Under the pieces are notes generated by a model. It ran no database searches. It worked only from the letters and a program-made list of their open reading frames with translations, and was not told where the DNA came from. From Pirellulales bacterium (GTDB lineage Bacteria; Planctomycetota; Planctomycetia; Pirellulales; JANQPP01): a stretch of 64,000 nt of DNA. Positions 41,480 to 51,087 of the stretch are shown here, in pieces. The DNA lies in the NCBI GenBank assembly GCA_028289405.1, contig JANQPP010000176.1, positions 62,001-126,000 on the forward strand, given 5' to 3'. Made by a program: the position numbers and the translations under genes. Numbering within the stretch: the stretch's first letter is position 1; each line of letters begins with the position of its first letter.

Positions 41480-42745
41480 ATGACGAATTTCATAAATTGG
41501 GGTGGATCGCGGCGGCATTTCCTCTCCCACCTGGCCGGTGCGGCCACCTGGGCAGCCTCTTCGTCCCATTTCGTTTCCGCCTTGCGGGCCTCGGCCCCCC
41601 GCCTGCAAAACGAGGAAAAGTCGGCCATCCTGCTCTGGATGGGAGGCGGACCGTCCACCATCGACATGTGGGACCTCAAGCCGGACGCACCTACCGGCGG
41701 ACCATTCCGTCCGATCTCGACCACGGGCGATATACAGATCTGCGAACATTTGCCCCGTTTGGCCCAGCAGATGCACCGCCTCTCCGTGATCCGCTCTTTG
41801 AGTACCCGCGAGGCGGACCATCAACGCGGCCTGTACTACATGAAAACAGGCTTCGTGCCCAACCCTAGCGTGCAGCATCCTAGTTACGGCGCCGTGGTAA
41901 GTCATGAACTGGCTCCGACGCGGGAGAATTTGGCTATTCCTCCCTTCGTTTCCGTCGGGGGAGGAAGCGTCGGCGCCGGATTCCTCGGCATGAGCCACGC
42001 TCCGTTCGTGGTGCAATCCAATGGCCGCGTCCGCAACCTGCAAGCAAATGCCGACCGGGAAAGCCTGGCACGGCGGATGGCCGCGCTGGAATTGATCGAA
42101 ACGCAATTCGCGCGACAAAACCGTGGCCGGGGGCCCTTGGAACATGGCCAAGTGCTCTCCAAGACGTGGGAATTCATGACCAGCCAGCAAATGGCGGCCT
42201 TCCGCCTCGATAGTGAATCTCCGGCGGTCCGGGAACGTTACGGGAACACGGGTTTCGGGAATGGCTGTCTGCTGGCGCGGCGCTTGGTGGAAGCCGGCGT
42301 CCCCTTCGTGGAAGTGAACTTCTCCGGCTGGGATACGCACGCCAACAATTTCACGGCTTTGGAAAACAAACTCCCGGAAATGGACCAAGCCATGAGCGCT
42401 TTGGTCGAAGACTTGGCCCAACGCGGCCGTTGGGAACAAACCGCCGTGCTTTGGCTCGGAGAGTTCGGGCGCACGCCGCGGATTAATGGCAATGCGGGAC
42501 GCGACCATTGGGCCACCGCCTGGAGCGCCGTCGCGGGAGGGGCCGGCATTCAAGGCGGAACCACCGTGGGCAGCACGAACAAGGATGGTACCGCCGTCGA
42601 TTCCGAATCGTATGGCGCGGAGGATCTCATGGCCAGTATCCTGCACGCCCTGGAAGTTCCTTTGACCACCGTGCACAAGAGTCTGAGTGGGCGACCCATG
42701 AAAATCGCCAATGGCGGACAGCCCATCCCCGGTCTCTTTTCGTGA
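41480..42745 (+). CDS. DUF1501 family protein with twin-arginine signal
   Basis: A 421-residue exported protein. A twin-arginine signal (GGSRRHFLSHLAGAATWAAS) marks export in folded form. The body shows the DUF1501 sulfatase-like pattern: LLWMGGGPSTIDMWDLKPDA at about 52, FVEVNFSGWDTHANNF near 280, WEQTAVLWLGEFGRTPRING and GRDHW with the metal-type residues near 320-345. DUF1501 is related to alkaline phosphatases and sulfatases. Together with the DUF1549/DUF1553 protein just upstream it forms the standard planctomycete two-gene unit. ATG 41480 is in the right place before the Tat motif. Confidence 0.93.
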   Translation: MTNFINWGGSRRHFLSHLAGAATWAASSSHFVSALRASAPRLQNEEKSAILLWMGGGPSTIDMWDLKPDAPTGGPFRPISTTGDIQICEHLPRLAQQMHRLSVIRSLSTREADHQRGLYYMKTGFVPNPSVQHPSYGAVVSHELAPTRENLAIPPFVSVGGGSVGAGFLGMSHAPFVVQSNGRVRNLQANADRESLARRMAALELIETQFARQNRGRGPLEHGQVLSKTWEFMTSQQMAAFRLDSESPAVRERYGNTGFGNGCLLARRLVEAGVPFVEVNFSGWDTHANNFTALENKLPEMDQAMSALVEDLAQRGRWEQTAVLWLGEFGRTPRINGNAGRDHWATAWSAVAGGAGIQGGTTVGSTNKDGTAVDSESYGAEDLMASILHALEVPLTTVHKSLSGRPMKIANGGQPIPGLFS

Positions 42746-42895
42746 TTTCACGGTGCTATTCGGCTCTCGCCGTGCCGCCGAATAGCAACGGCTGGCATAG
42801 CGGCGTGTACATACGCGGCGCGCGATGCGTTGTCCCTCGGCACCGCGAAACCTATACTTCCGTATGGGATTCTTCGCAAACGATAAGGAACACAT

Positions 42896-43807
42896 ATGAT
42901 ACGCCGATTGATGCGGGCCCGAACCCGGAATATTTCCTTCGTTGTTCTGGGAGTGACGCTCGGCCTGTCGGCCCGCTGGTTGTGCGGTGAACCGGCCCAA
43001 CCGACCGCCGAGACGTTACCTGAAAAATTCATCCGTCTATCGCGCAATGACCGGGGCCAGCCAACTTCCTTGGAAACGGCGGTACAGTCCTTCGTCGCGG
43101 ACAGCGGCTCTTCACGCGTGGATCTGATCGGAGCCGTACACGTCGGTGACGTCGAATATTACCAACGCTTAAACGAGCTATTCGACGAATACGACGTCGT
43201 GCTCTATGAACTGGTCGCGCCCGAAGGGACACGTGTTCCCAAGGGAGCGGGCGCGCGAAACTCGAGCGGGATCGGATTTTTGCAAAATGGCCTCAAGAAT
43301 GTGCTCGGCCTGGAGCATCAATTGAGCCAAATCGATTACACAAAGCGGCATCTGGTCCATGCCGACATTTCCCCGGAAGCCTTTGCCAAATCGATGGAGA
43401 AACGCGGTGAAAGCTTCTTCTCGATGTACTTGCGGATGATGGGCGCGGGGATGGCGATCCAAAATCAGAATGCCGGCAAACCGAGCCCGGAAGTTTCGCT
43501 GCTCATGGCGCTATTCAGCAAGAATCGTGATCTGCAATTGAAGCGCGCCATGGCGGAGCAAATGGAACATATGGACGTTATCGTCGCCGCCATCGAAGGA
43601 GAAGACGGATCGACGATCATTGGTGAACGCAACAATGCGGCGCTTAAGGTCCTCCGTAGAGAACTGGCGGCGGGCAAGAAGAAGATTGCCATCTTCTACG
43701 GCGCGGCCCATCTGCCGGATTTCGCGGAGAAGTTACAAGACGATTTCGCCATGCAGCCGGAAAAACTCGGCTGGATCACCGCCTGGAATCTCAGCGATAA
43801 AGAATAG
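42896..43807 (+). CDS. TraB/PrgY-like (GumN superfamily) putative protease
   Basis: A 303-residue exported protein (a signal or anchor with RTRNISFVVLGVTLGLSARW at residues 8-28). VDLIGAVHVGDVEYYQRLNE and YDVVLYELVAPEGT are the first pair of conserved TraB/Tiki-type motifs (GxxH and Glu), and AGKKKIAIFYGAAHLPDF is the second GxxH. This family is related to metal-dependent Tiki proteases and to the plasmid pheromone inhibitor TraB; the partner is unknown. ATG 42896 has AAGGA 7 bases ahead. It runs convergent to the ATP synthase operon, with 38 bases between stops. Confidence 0.75.
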   Translation: MIRRLMRARTRNISFVVLGVTLGLSARWLCGEPAQPTAETLPEKFIRLSRNDRGQPTSLETAVQSFVADSGSSRVDLIGAVHVGDVEYYQRLNELFDEYDVVLYELVAPEGTRVPKGAGARNSSGIGFLQNGLKNVLGLEHQLSQIDYTKRHLVHADISPEAFAKSMEKRGESFFSMYLRMMGAGMAIQNQNAGKPSPEVSLLMALFSKNRDLQLKRAMAEQMEHMDVIVAAIEGEDGSTIIGERNNAALKVLRRELAAGKKKIAIFYGAAHLPDFAEKLQDDFAMQPEKLGWITAWNLSDKE

Positions 43808-43845
43808 CAGTCGGCTCAGCGTATCGAAATCGTGGACAGGGGCCG

Positions 43846-44250
43846 TCAATCAGTCCCCGCGCGTTGAGCGACACGAAGTTGTCCTCGGCCTTGCGCAATC
43901 AGGCGGTCCCGGACGGACATCTCTTCCGTCGTCTTGGCCACTTTGCCTATTGCAGCGGAAAGGTTCTGCTGGATCGCGGTGGAATCCAATTCACTCGCGG
44001 GCACGGCGCGGTTGGTGAGCAACGTCACCATATCGTCCCGAACTTCGGCGAAACCACCATCAATATAATAGCGGTCGGTGTGCTGCCCATCCCGCAGCCG
44101 CATTTCACCATATCCCAACCGGCCAATCATCGGGGTATGCCCGGGCGCGATGCCGACTTCACCATCGTACAGAGGAATTACGACGAAATCGACCTCGGCA
44201 TCGCATACCGTGGCTTCGGGGGTCACGACCACGCACTGAATCCGCGCCAT
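43846..44250 (-). CDS. atpC: ATP synthase epsilon subunit
   Basis: A 134-residue subunit of the F1 central stalk. The N-terminal beta-sandwich (MARIQCVVVTPEATVCDAEV, PLYDGEVGIAPGHTPMIGRLGYGEMRL) is typical; the C-terminal helical pair that can inhibit ATPase activity is present (about 90-134). It is the last gene of the operon, 25 bases after atpD. Confidence 0.97.
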   Translation of the reverse strand: MARIQCVVVTPEATVCDAEVDFVVIPLYDGEVGIAPGHTPMIGRLGYGEMRLRDGQHTDRYYIDGGFAEVRDDMVTLLTNRAVPASELDSTAIQQNLSAAIGKVAKTTEEMSVRDRLIAQGRGQLRVAQRAGTD

Positions 44251-44275
44251 TACTTAGCCCTTCACAAAACTCGGG

Positions 44276-45727
44276 TTACGCCCTGGCTTCCTGTTCCATC
44301 TTCTTGGCTTGTTCCTCGGCCTGTTCGATCGGACCAACATACATGAAGGCGCTTTCGGGAAGATGGTCCCACTTGCCGTCGGCAATCTCCTCGAAGCTGC
44401 GGATCGTGTCATCCAAGGAGGTGATTTCACCCGGCTTGCCGGTGAAGACCTCCGCCACGAGGAACGGCTGCGAGAGGAATCTTTCCATGCGCCGGGCGCG
44501 ATGCACGATCTGCTTGTCTTCATCGCTCAATTCGTCCGCGCCCAAAATGGCAATGATGTCTTGCAGCTCGCGGTAACGCTGCAATGTGTTCTGGACGCGG
44601 CGGGCGATCGCGTAATGCCGGTCACCGACATACTGGGGATCCAAAATCCGGCTGGAGGAAGCCAGCGGATCGACTGCTGGATAAATACCCTTCTCGGAGA
44701 TGGAGCGTTCCAAGTAAATGAAGGCGTCCAACTGACTGAACGCGGTCGCGGGGGCGGGATCGGTAGGATCGTCCGCGGGGACATACACGGCTTGCACGGA
44801 GGTGATCGCTCCCCGGTCCGTGGAGGCGATCCGCTCCTGCAATAGGCCCATCTCCGTGGCCAGCGTCGGCTGATAACCCACGGCGGAGGGCATGCGGCCC
44901 AACAGCGCGGAAACTTCACTTCCCGCCTGCGAGAAGCGGAAAATGTTATCCACGAACAGCAGGGTATCTGCTCCGGATTTGTCGCGGAAATATTCCGCCA
45001 TGGTGAGGGCCGAAAGCGCCACGCGGAGCCGGGCTCCCGGTGGCTCATTCATCTGCCCGAAGACCATGCATGTTTGGTCGATCACGTGCCGCCCGGTGTC
45101 ACCGATTTTGGCCTCTTGCATTTCGAGCCACAGGTCGGTCCCTTCGCGGGTCCGTTCCCCCACGCCGGCGAAGACCGAGTAGCCGCCGTGAGCCGACGCA
45201 ATACGGGCAATCAGCTCGGTGAGGATCACCGTTTTGCCCAAACCGGCTCCGCCGAACAGCCCGGCTTTACCGCCACGCACGAAGGGGGTCAGCAGATCGA
45301 TGACTTTGATGCCTGTTTCGAAGATTTCCGTCTTCGTGGAGAGCTGCGCGATCTCGGGCGCGTCCCGATGGATGGGCCAGTATTCTTCCGCTTCCACGCC
45401 GCCCCGTCCGTCAATCGGTTCGCCGAGCATGTTGAACACGCGGCCCAACGTGGCAGGTCCCACGGGAACCTGGACGGGTCCTCCGGTGTCGATGCATTCC
45501 TGCCCTCGCATCATGCCATCGGTGCCGCCCAGCGCGACGCAACGCACACGCCCGCCGCCCAAGTGCTGTTGCACTTCACCGGTCAGTTTGACGTGAATTC
45601 CCTTGTGCTCGGAGTCGACCCGAACCGCGTTATAGATGGAGGGTAAGCAGTCTTCCGGAAATTCCGCGTCGAACGTGGAACCGATGACTTGCGTGACTTT
45701 TCCAATGTTTTCCGTGGTGGTGGCCAT
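44276..45727 (-). CDS. atpD: ATP synthase beta subunit
   Basis: A 483-residue catalytic subunit. Walker A GLFGGAGLGKTVILTELIAR is at about 155-170; the catalytic Glu follows in GVGERTREG; the DELSEED-like ILGADELSDEDKQIVHRARR is at about 395-412, and SSRILDPQYVG with PADDPTDPAPAT are also standard. It binds and synthesises ATP. It lies between atpG and atpC in the classical order. Confidence 0.98.
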   Translation of the reverse strand: MATTTENIGKVTQVIGSTFDAEFPEDCLPSIYNAVRVDSEHKGIHVKLTGEVQQHLGGGRVRCVALGGTDGMMRGQECIDTGGPVQVPVGPATLGRVFNMLGEPIDGRGGVEAEEYWPIHRDAPEIAQLSTKTEIFETGIKVIDLLTPFVRGGKAGLFGGAGLGKTVILTELIARIASAHGGYSVFAGVGERTREGTDLWLEMQEAKIGDTGRHVIDQTCMVFGQMNEPPGARLRVALSALTMAEYFRDKSGADTLLFVDNIFRFSQAGSEVSALLGRMPSAVGYQPTLATEMGLLQERIASTDRGAITSVQAVYVPADDPTDPAPATAFSQLDAFIYLERSISEKGIYPAVDPLASSSRILDPQYVGDRHYAIARRVQNTLQRYRELQDIIAILGADELSDEDKQIVHRARRMERFLSQPFLVAEVFTGKPGEITSLDDTIRSFEEIADGKWDHLPESAFMYVGPIEQAEEQAKKMEQEARA

Positions 45728-45819
45728 GATGAACCCTACAGGTTGAACTTGATTCGTTGGCTGATGTTTATCGTGATGATCCGGCTAGCGTGGCAATGCA
45801 AGCCAAGGCCCGATCACAG

Positions 45820-46698
45820 TTATTTCGCCACGGCTTCCACGCCTCCGATGACATCCAAAATCTCGGACGTAATGCGGGACTGCCGGGCACGGTTATAAAG
45901 CGTCGTGAGATCCCGAATGAGCCCATCGGCATTTTCCGTGGCGGACTTCATCGCCACCATGCGGGCAATCTGCTCGCTCACGGCGGCATCCAAAAAACAT
46001 TTAAACAACTTCACCTTGAAACTGGTGGGCACAACTTCCTCCAAGATGCTCTCGGCGGAAGGCAGAAATTCGAACGGCACGTCCTGCTCGGCTTGCCCTT
46101 CCTCCGATCCGGCGAGACCTCCCAACGGGAGTAAAGTCTCCACGGCCACCGACTGCCTGCTAGCACTTTCAAACCGCATGTAAACCATGTCCACGCGGTC
46201 CAATTCGCCCGTGATGTAAGCATCCAAATAACGTTGGGCGATCGGCTCCACTTCGTCGTAACGCGGCTTGTCCTCGAATTGCGTGAATTGCTCCGCCATG
46301 TCGATTTTACGATTACGGAACGCGGCAATCCCCCGCTTGCCGGCAACCTCCACGGAGACTTCCGGCACTTCTGCCCGCAATTCATTCAACTGCTGCTGCG
46401 CGGCACGAATGAGGTTGGTGTTGAACCCCCCGCAGAGCCCACGGTTCGCGGTCAATACGAGGAGCACGGCGCGATTCGTTTCCTCGCGCGGTTGGAGCAG
46501 AGGATGGTCGATCTCGACACCGCCATGCACCAAATTCGCCACCAATTGCGTAATCCGCCGAGTATAAGCGGTCGCCGCATGTGCCCGGTCCATGGCTTTT
46601 TTGAAGCGGGCCGTGGCGATCAGTTCCATCGTCCGCGTGATTTTGCGAATGATGCGGACCGAACGGCGGCGTTTTGCCAAGACACGTAGGTTTGCCAT
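45820..46698 (-). CDS. atpG: ATP synthase gamma subunit
   Basis: A 292-residue rotor shaft subunit. N-terminal LAKRRRSVRIIRKITRTMEL and the C-terminal segment AARMVAMKSATENADGLI-like (IARMVAMKSATENADGLIRD) are the two conserved helices forming the shaft. The middle domain VLLVLTANRGLCGGFNTNLI is also as usual. It lies 92 bases upstream of atpD. Confidence 0.97.
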   Translation of the reverse strand: MANLRVLAKRRRSVRIIRKITRTMELIATARFKKAMDRAHAATAYTRRITQLVANLVHGGVEIDHPLLQPREETNRAVLLVLTANRGLCGGFNTNLIRAAQQQLNELRAEVPEVSVEVAGKRGIAAFRNRKIDMAEQFTQFEDKPRYDEVEPIAQRYLDAYITGELDRVDMVYMRFESASRQSVAVETLLPLGGLAGSEEGQAEQDVPFEFLPSAESILEEVVPTSFKVKLFKCFLDAAVSEQIARMVAMKSATENADGLIRDLTTLYNRARQSRITSEILDVIGGVEAVAK

Positions 46699-46761
46699 GT
46701 CGTCGCTTGTCTAATTGTAAATCGAGACCCGAATGTAATCGTTGGAAACCGTTCTCAGGAA

Positions 46762-48297
46762 CTATACGGCAGCTTCGGCCACTTCCTTCTTGCCCGTGAA
46801 CTGGCCCTGGAATTCCTTGATGGCGTCCTTCAAAGTGTTTTCCGTTTCGGGCGTAATATCCTTCGAGTCAACGATCGCCTGGCGTATTTCTGGCTTCTGC
46901 TCTCGCATGAAGGCCAAGAACTCTTTCTCCCAACGGGACACCAAATCAATTGGCACTTTGTCCAAGTAGCCGCGCGTTCCGGCGAAAATGCTGAGCACCT
47001 GGTCGATCACGTCCATGGGGGCGTACTGGCCCTGCTTGAGCAGTTCCACCATGCGGTAACCACGGTCCAATCGCGACTGGGTCGCCGCGTCGAGTTCAGT
47101 TCCCAGCTTGGCGAAGGCTTCGAGTTCCCGGAAGGCCGCTAGGTCGAGCCGCAAGCCACCAGCCACTTTTTTCATGGCCTTGATCTGGGCGGCACCGCCC
47201 ACTCGGGACACGGAAATACCGACATTCATGGCCGGACGCTGCCCGGCGAAGAACAGGTCGGGTTGTAGATAAATCTGACCATCGGTGATGGAAATCACAT
47301 TGGTGGGAATGTACGCCGAGACTTCCCCTTCCAAGGTTTCGATAATGGGAAGCGAGGTCAACGAGCCGCCGCCAAGGGCATCGCTCAACTTCACGGAGCG
47401 TTCCAGCAAGCGGCTGTGGCAGTAGAACACGTCTCCTGGGAACGCCTCGCGACCGGGCGGGCGCCGCATTAGCAAGGAAAGCTGGCGGTAGGCGACCGCT
47501 TGCTTGGATAGGTCGTCATACACGATCAGGCCGTGTTCCCCGCGATGCATGAAATGTTCGGCCATCGAGGTGCCGGCGTAGGGAGCGATATATTGCAACG
47601 GCGCGGAATCGCTAGCCCCAGCCACGATGACGGTGGTGTAGTCCATCGCCCCATGTTGCCGTAAGGCTTCGATCACGCCGGCGGTCGTCGATTCTTTCTG
47701 TCCGACCGCCACGTAAAAGCATTTCACTCCCGACCGTTTTTGATTGATGATGGCGTCCACGCCAATCGCCGTCTTCCCGGTCTTGCGGTCGCCAATGATC
47801 AGTTCGCGTTGACCACGTCCGATGGGCGTCATCGCGTCAATGGCCTTGATGCCGGTCTGCAAAGGCTCGCTCACCGGCTGCCTTTCCGCGACTCCGGCGG
47901 CCACGGTTTCCAGCGGACGCCGCTCGTCAGTGACAATGGGGCCCTTGCCATCAAGCGGATTGCCCAGCGGATCCACCACGCGCCCCACCAAGGCGTCTCC
48001 AACCGGCACGCTGAGCAGCCGGCCCGTGCTGCGGACCTCATCCCCGGCTTGAATACGGAGATAATCTCCGAGGATGATCACCCCTACGGAGTATTCTTCG
48101 AGGTTGAACGCCAGCCCGAAGATGCCGCCAGGGAATTCGACCATTTCACCGGACATCACGCCGGAAAGTCCGTTCACACGGGCGATCCCGTCTCCCACTT
48201 CGACGACCCGGCCTACCTCGCGGACATCGACTTGGGATTCAAATTGTTCAATCTCCTGCTGAATGACAGAAGCGATCTCGTCGGAATTGAATTTCAT
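46762..48297 (-). CDS. atpA: ATP synthase alpha subunit
   Basis: A 511-residue regulatory nucleotide-binding subunit. Walker A IIGDRKTGKTAIGVDAIINQ is near residue 170, and TSLPIIETLEGEVSAYIPTN plus SITDGQIYLQPDLFF with Arg in VGGAAQIKAMKKVAG (the arginine-finger region) follow. ATG 48297 (MKFNSDEIASVIQQEIEQFE) is preferred with GGAG upstream; the frame runs on to 48312. It overlaps the 3' end of atpH by about 50 bases, a strong form of translational coupling. Confidence 0.98.
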   Translation of the reverse strand: MKFNSDEIASVIQQEIEQFESQVDVREVGRVVEVGDGIARVNGLSGVMSGEMVEFPGGIFGLAFNLEEYSVGVIILGDYLRIQAGDEVRSTGRLLSVPVGDALVGRVVDPLGNPLDGKGPIVTDERRPLETVAAGVAERQPVSEPLQTGIKAIDAMTPIGRGQRELIIGDRKTGKTAIGVDAIINQKRSGVKCFYVAVGQKESTTAGVIEALRQHGAMDYTTVIVAGASDSAPLQYIAPYAGTSMAEHFMHRGEHGLIVYDDLSKQAVAYRQLSLLMRRPPGREAFPGDVFYCHSRLLERSVKLSDALGGGSLTSLPIIETLEGEVSAYIPTNVISITDGQIYLQPDLFFAGQRPAMNVGISVSRVGGAAQIKAMKKVAGGLRLDLAAFRELEAFAKLGTELDAATQSRLDRGYRMVELLKQGQYAPMDVIDQVLSIFAGTRGYLDKVPIDLVSRWEKEFLAFMREQKPEIRQAIVDSKDITPETENTLKDAIKEFQGQFTGKKEVAEAAV

Positions 48298-48889
48298 GGA
48301 TACTCCGCTCAATCAATTGACCGTGGGCTTTTCGCAACTGGGCCGCCACCGAGGCATCGTAGATCGTGTCACCGACCTTTACGACAACCCCGCCGATCAA
48401 GTCCGGGTTGACCGTCGTTTCGATGCGTGGCTCCCGTTGCAACATGTTCCGCAACGCGCTCGTGACCACCTCGGACGAGCCCTCGGCCAAAGGCTCCGCC
48501 GTGGACAATTCGACCCGCACGAAACCTCGCGACTCGTCGAACGCCTCGCGGGCCGCAATGGCGATTCCGCGCAGCAAGCTGAGGCGGTCGCGACGGGAAA
48601 GGATTTTGAGAAAGTTCAACAACAACGGCGTGGCTCGTCCTCCGAAGACCCGGTCCAGCAGGGCCGAGCGGTCCTCATCTGGCACCGCGCCGGAAACCAG
48701 CACTTTCTCCAGCGCGGGAAACTTCATCAGGACGTCCCGCACCAAGGATTCAAGCTCCTGAAGCGATTCCTCTTCGCTACCGGCCTTCGCGGCGGCTCCT
48801 AAGAAGGCCCGCGCGTAAACCGCGGCGCCATGTTGGGCCGCAGGGTCCACGAAGCCGTTTTCCGATGAAGAAGCCGTATCCGAATCCAT
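48248..48889 (-). CDS. atpH: ATP synthase delta subunit
   Basis: A 213-residue peripheral stalk subunit that joins F1 to the b subunits. The N-terminal helical domain begins AAQHGAAVYARAFLGAAAKA after a 16-residue acidic lead; the C-terminal signature is LIGGVVVKVGDTIYDASVAA, which is diagnostic. The C-terminus runs about 25 residues beyond that signature and shares DNA with the start of atpA. Confidence 0.95.
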   Translation of the reverse strand: MDSDTASSSENGFVDPAAQHGAAVYARAFLGAAAKAGSEEESLQELESLVRDVLMKFPALEKVLVSGAVPDEDRSALLDRVFGGRATPLLLNFLKILSRRDRLSLLRGIAIAAREAFDESRGFVRVELSTAEPLAEGSSEVVTSALRNMLQREPRIETTVNPDLIGGVVVKVGDTIYDASVAAQLRKAHGQLIERSIHEIQFRRDRFCHSAGD

Positions 48890-48996
48890 CGCTGTTTCAA
48901 CCGGCCAAGAGAAAATACTGCTTGGGCATCAAGCCACTCCGTCACGCATCGGGGCGGCAGCCGAATTCACTACGCAAACGTTCCTACATCTTCGAT

Positions 48997-49671
48997 TCAA
49001 TTGTCGCTGGGCTTGGCCTGGGAGAATTGCTCCATGGCCTCCCGGACCAAATTTGAATGATCTTCGGGATTGAGTTGCGCACGGACAATCTTCCCGGCCA
49101 ACTGCACGGCCAGATCGGCACTCGCCTGGGACAAGTGGGCCAGGGACTGGTCCGTGGCCGTTTCGATCTCCCTGAGCGCACGCTGACGTTCCGTGGCTGC
49201 CGCTTCCTTGGCCTCCGCCACGATTTGTTCTCGCGTGTGCTCCGCGTCCCGCCGGGCCTCTTCAATAATCTGCCGCACTTCGTCGGCGGAAGAAGCCAAC
49301 TTCTGCTCGTATTGCGCGAGCAAGGCTTGTGCCTCCTGATGGCTCTTCTTCGCCGCGTCGATATCCGAGGCGATCGACTCCTCCCGCTGCGCCAGCGCGG
49401 CCATGATCGGCTTCCAGGCAAATTTGGCGAGAATCGCCAACAACAGCAGAAACACGATGGCCGTGAAAATGGCCAAGTCGGGATCCACGACCAAGGGCTG
49501 CGGATCGCCGTGCTCGGCGCCGTGATGATCCCCCTCCGCGGCGTGTTCGCCACCGACGGGATCGTCCGCCCCCCGCGCAGCGTTTGACAGCCCGGAAAAT
49601 ACCAGACATGCCGAGACTAACAAGCACCACCACATCGACCGAAGACCAACTTGTACTAAGCGCATGGCCAT
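48997..49671 (-). CDS. atpF: ATP synthase b subunit with N-terminal extension
   Basis: A 224-residue peripheral stalk subunit. Residues 1-35 (WWCLLVSACLVFSGLSNAARG) resemble a signal peptide, followed by a His/Glu-rich linker (GGEHAAEGDHHGAEHGD). The true b-subunit membrane helix is FTAIVFLLLLAILAKFAWKP (about 69-88). The rest is the long charged dimeric helix (AQREESIASDIDAAKKSHQE and so on). The usual b subunit is 155-170 residues; the extra length is all N-terminal. It is located between atpE and atpH. Confidence 0.95.
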   Translation of the reverse strand: MAMRLVQVGLRSMWWCLLVSACLVFSGLSNAARGADDPVGGEHAAEGDHHGAEHGDPQPLVVDPDLAIFTAIVFLLLLAILAKFAWKPIMAALAQREESIASDIDAAKKSHQEAQALLAQYEQKLASSADEVRQIIEEARRDAEHTREQIVAEAKEAAATERQRALREIETATDQSLAHLSQASADLAVQLAGKIVRAQLNPEDHSNLVREAMEQFSQAKPSDN

Positions 49672-49703
49672 TCCAATACAAAGGGACTTACCGTCGACCC
49701 GGA

Positions 49704-50060
49704 CTAATTGTTAAACAACATGCAGACCAGCAAGGCGAAAAAGGTGGCCCCTTCGATCAGAGCGGCCGAAATAATCATGGCCGTCTGAATGCTGCCGGCG
49801 GCCTCGGGCTGCCGTGCCATGCTTTCGACCGCGGCGGAACCGATGCGGCTAATGCCGAAGCCCGCTCCGAGGATCACCAAGCCCGCCCCGAAGGCACCGC
49901 CCAAATAAATGAGGCTGGCAGGTGTCTTTTCGTCACTTTTGGTCGTGGTGGTGTTCGGGCCATCCTCGTCATCTGAGGTTTGGGCCAACGCTGGATTCGC
50001 CAAGCACAATACCGCCACCACGAACAATCCCAACACTGCGAATTTATTCACGGATTCCAT
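49704..50060 (-). CDS. atpE: ATP synthase c subunit with N-terminal presequence
   Basis: A 118-residue precursor-like proteolipid. Residues 1-27 are a classic signal peptide (KFAVLGLFVVAVLCLANPAL, then AQ), followed by an acidic/Thr linker. The two c-ring helices are at 51-78 (LGGAFGAGLVILGAGFGIS with the Gly repeat) and 88-116. The ion carboxylate is Glu103 in AALIEGATFFALL. There is no Gln in helix 1 and no Ser/Thr next to Glu103, so proton rather than sodium coupling is predicted. Standard c subunits are ~75-85 residues. Confidence 0.96.
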   Translation of the reverse strand: MESVNKFAVLGLFVVAVLCLANPALAQTSDDEDGPNTTTTKSDEKTPASLIYLGGAFGAGLVILGAGFGISRIGSAAVESMARQPEAAGSIQTAMIISAALIEGATFFALLVCMLFNN

Positions 50061-50150
50061 CTCCTCTCAAACAATAATTCTTAACCGAAGGTCACAATTT
50101 TCTTTGTCAAACCAAATGGTGGCGTGCATGTTGAACTAACAAAATATTTG

Positions 50151-51032
50151 TTAATGCGGATGCACGGCCATGCCAATAAACAGCGCGGACAAGAAGGTGA
50201 ATATATACGCCTGCAAGAAGGCGACGAACAACTCCAGCATGCTCAGGGCAGTTGCCCCCACTAAACTGGCGGCGGTCACGCCGGACCATAGAGCATGGTC
50301 GCTGGCGGCTACGATGAAGGCCAAAATCACGGCCAGCACCAGATGGCCCGCCATCATGTTGGCCAGCAAACGCACGGCCAACACGAAGTGTTTGATCAAC
50401 AACCCCAGGACCTCGATCGCGAAAATCATGGGCAGCAGTAACACGGCCAATGCGCCGGGAAGTTCAATATGTGGCACTAGGCCCTTAAAAAATCCGATGA
50501 AGCCCATTTTCGCGCTGCCAGCGAACACCACGGCGCCGAAAGTGATCAGCGCCAAGGCGCCGGTCGTGGCGAGTGCTCCCGTGGCGGAACCGGCCCAAGG
50601 AACCATCCCCAAGAGGTTACAGCCGAGGACGAAGAAAAACATCGTCCACAGAAAAGGGAGAAACTTATCCGCGTCATGCTTGCCAATTGCGGGCCGGGCA
50701 ACCTCATCGCGGAGAAACACCAGCATCGATTCGAGCAGATTGGCCAGACGGCCACGCGGCGCCCCGCCACGGGATATCTTGTTCGCGAGCCAGATGAACA
50801 GAATCGCCGTGATCGCGGCGGCCACGACTTCCAGCACCATGAACTTCGTGAGCTGAAAATCAAAAGGGGCAATGTACTCAGATCCCTCCACCAAAGGCTG
50901 CTCCAACTTCAACGGCTGCGGGAGGTGCAGATGGCCATCCTTATTCGGATCCAAGACGCGAGGAACCTCGAAGTAGTGCGCATCTTGTACGTGGCCAAAA
51001 AGGTGTGAAGGATGGAGCGCGGAGTCCGCCAT
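50151..51032 (-). CDS. atpB: ATP synthase a subunit
   Basis: A 293-residue membrane stator that forms the ion channels against the c-ring. The essential Arg lies in KHFVLAVRLLANMMAGHLVL, and LFVAFLQAYIFTFLSALFIG is the typical last helix. About six membrane helices. It begins the structural genes of the operon after two small accessory proteins. Confidence 0.97.
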   Translation of the reverse strand: MADSALHPSHLFGHVQDAHYFEVPRVLDPNKDGHLHLPQPLKLEQPLVEGSEYIAPFDFQLTKFMVLEVVAAAITAILFIWLANKISRGGAPRGRLANLLESMLVFLRDEVARPAIGKHDADKFLPFLWTMFFFVLGCNLLGMVPWAGSATGALATTGALALITFGAVVFAGSAKMGFIGFFKGLVPHIELPGALAVLLLPMIFAIEVLGLLIKHFVLAVRLLANMMAGHLVLAVILAFIVAASDHALWSGVTAASLVGATALSMLELFVAFLQAYIFTFLSALFIGMAVHPH

Positions 51033-51087
51033 GAGAACATCAATGCTCGCTGTAATGAACTAAGGGTAGGCCGGCGAAACCATGCTT

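Noticed and set aside
49704..50060. Sodium-coupled ATP synthase
   Set aside because: The c subunit lacks the helix-1 Gln and the Ser/Thr next to the ion-binding Glu that mark Na+ rings.
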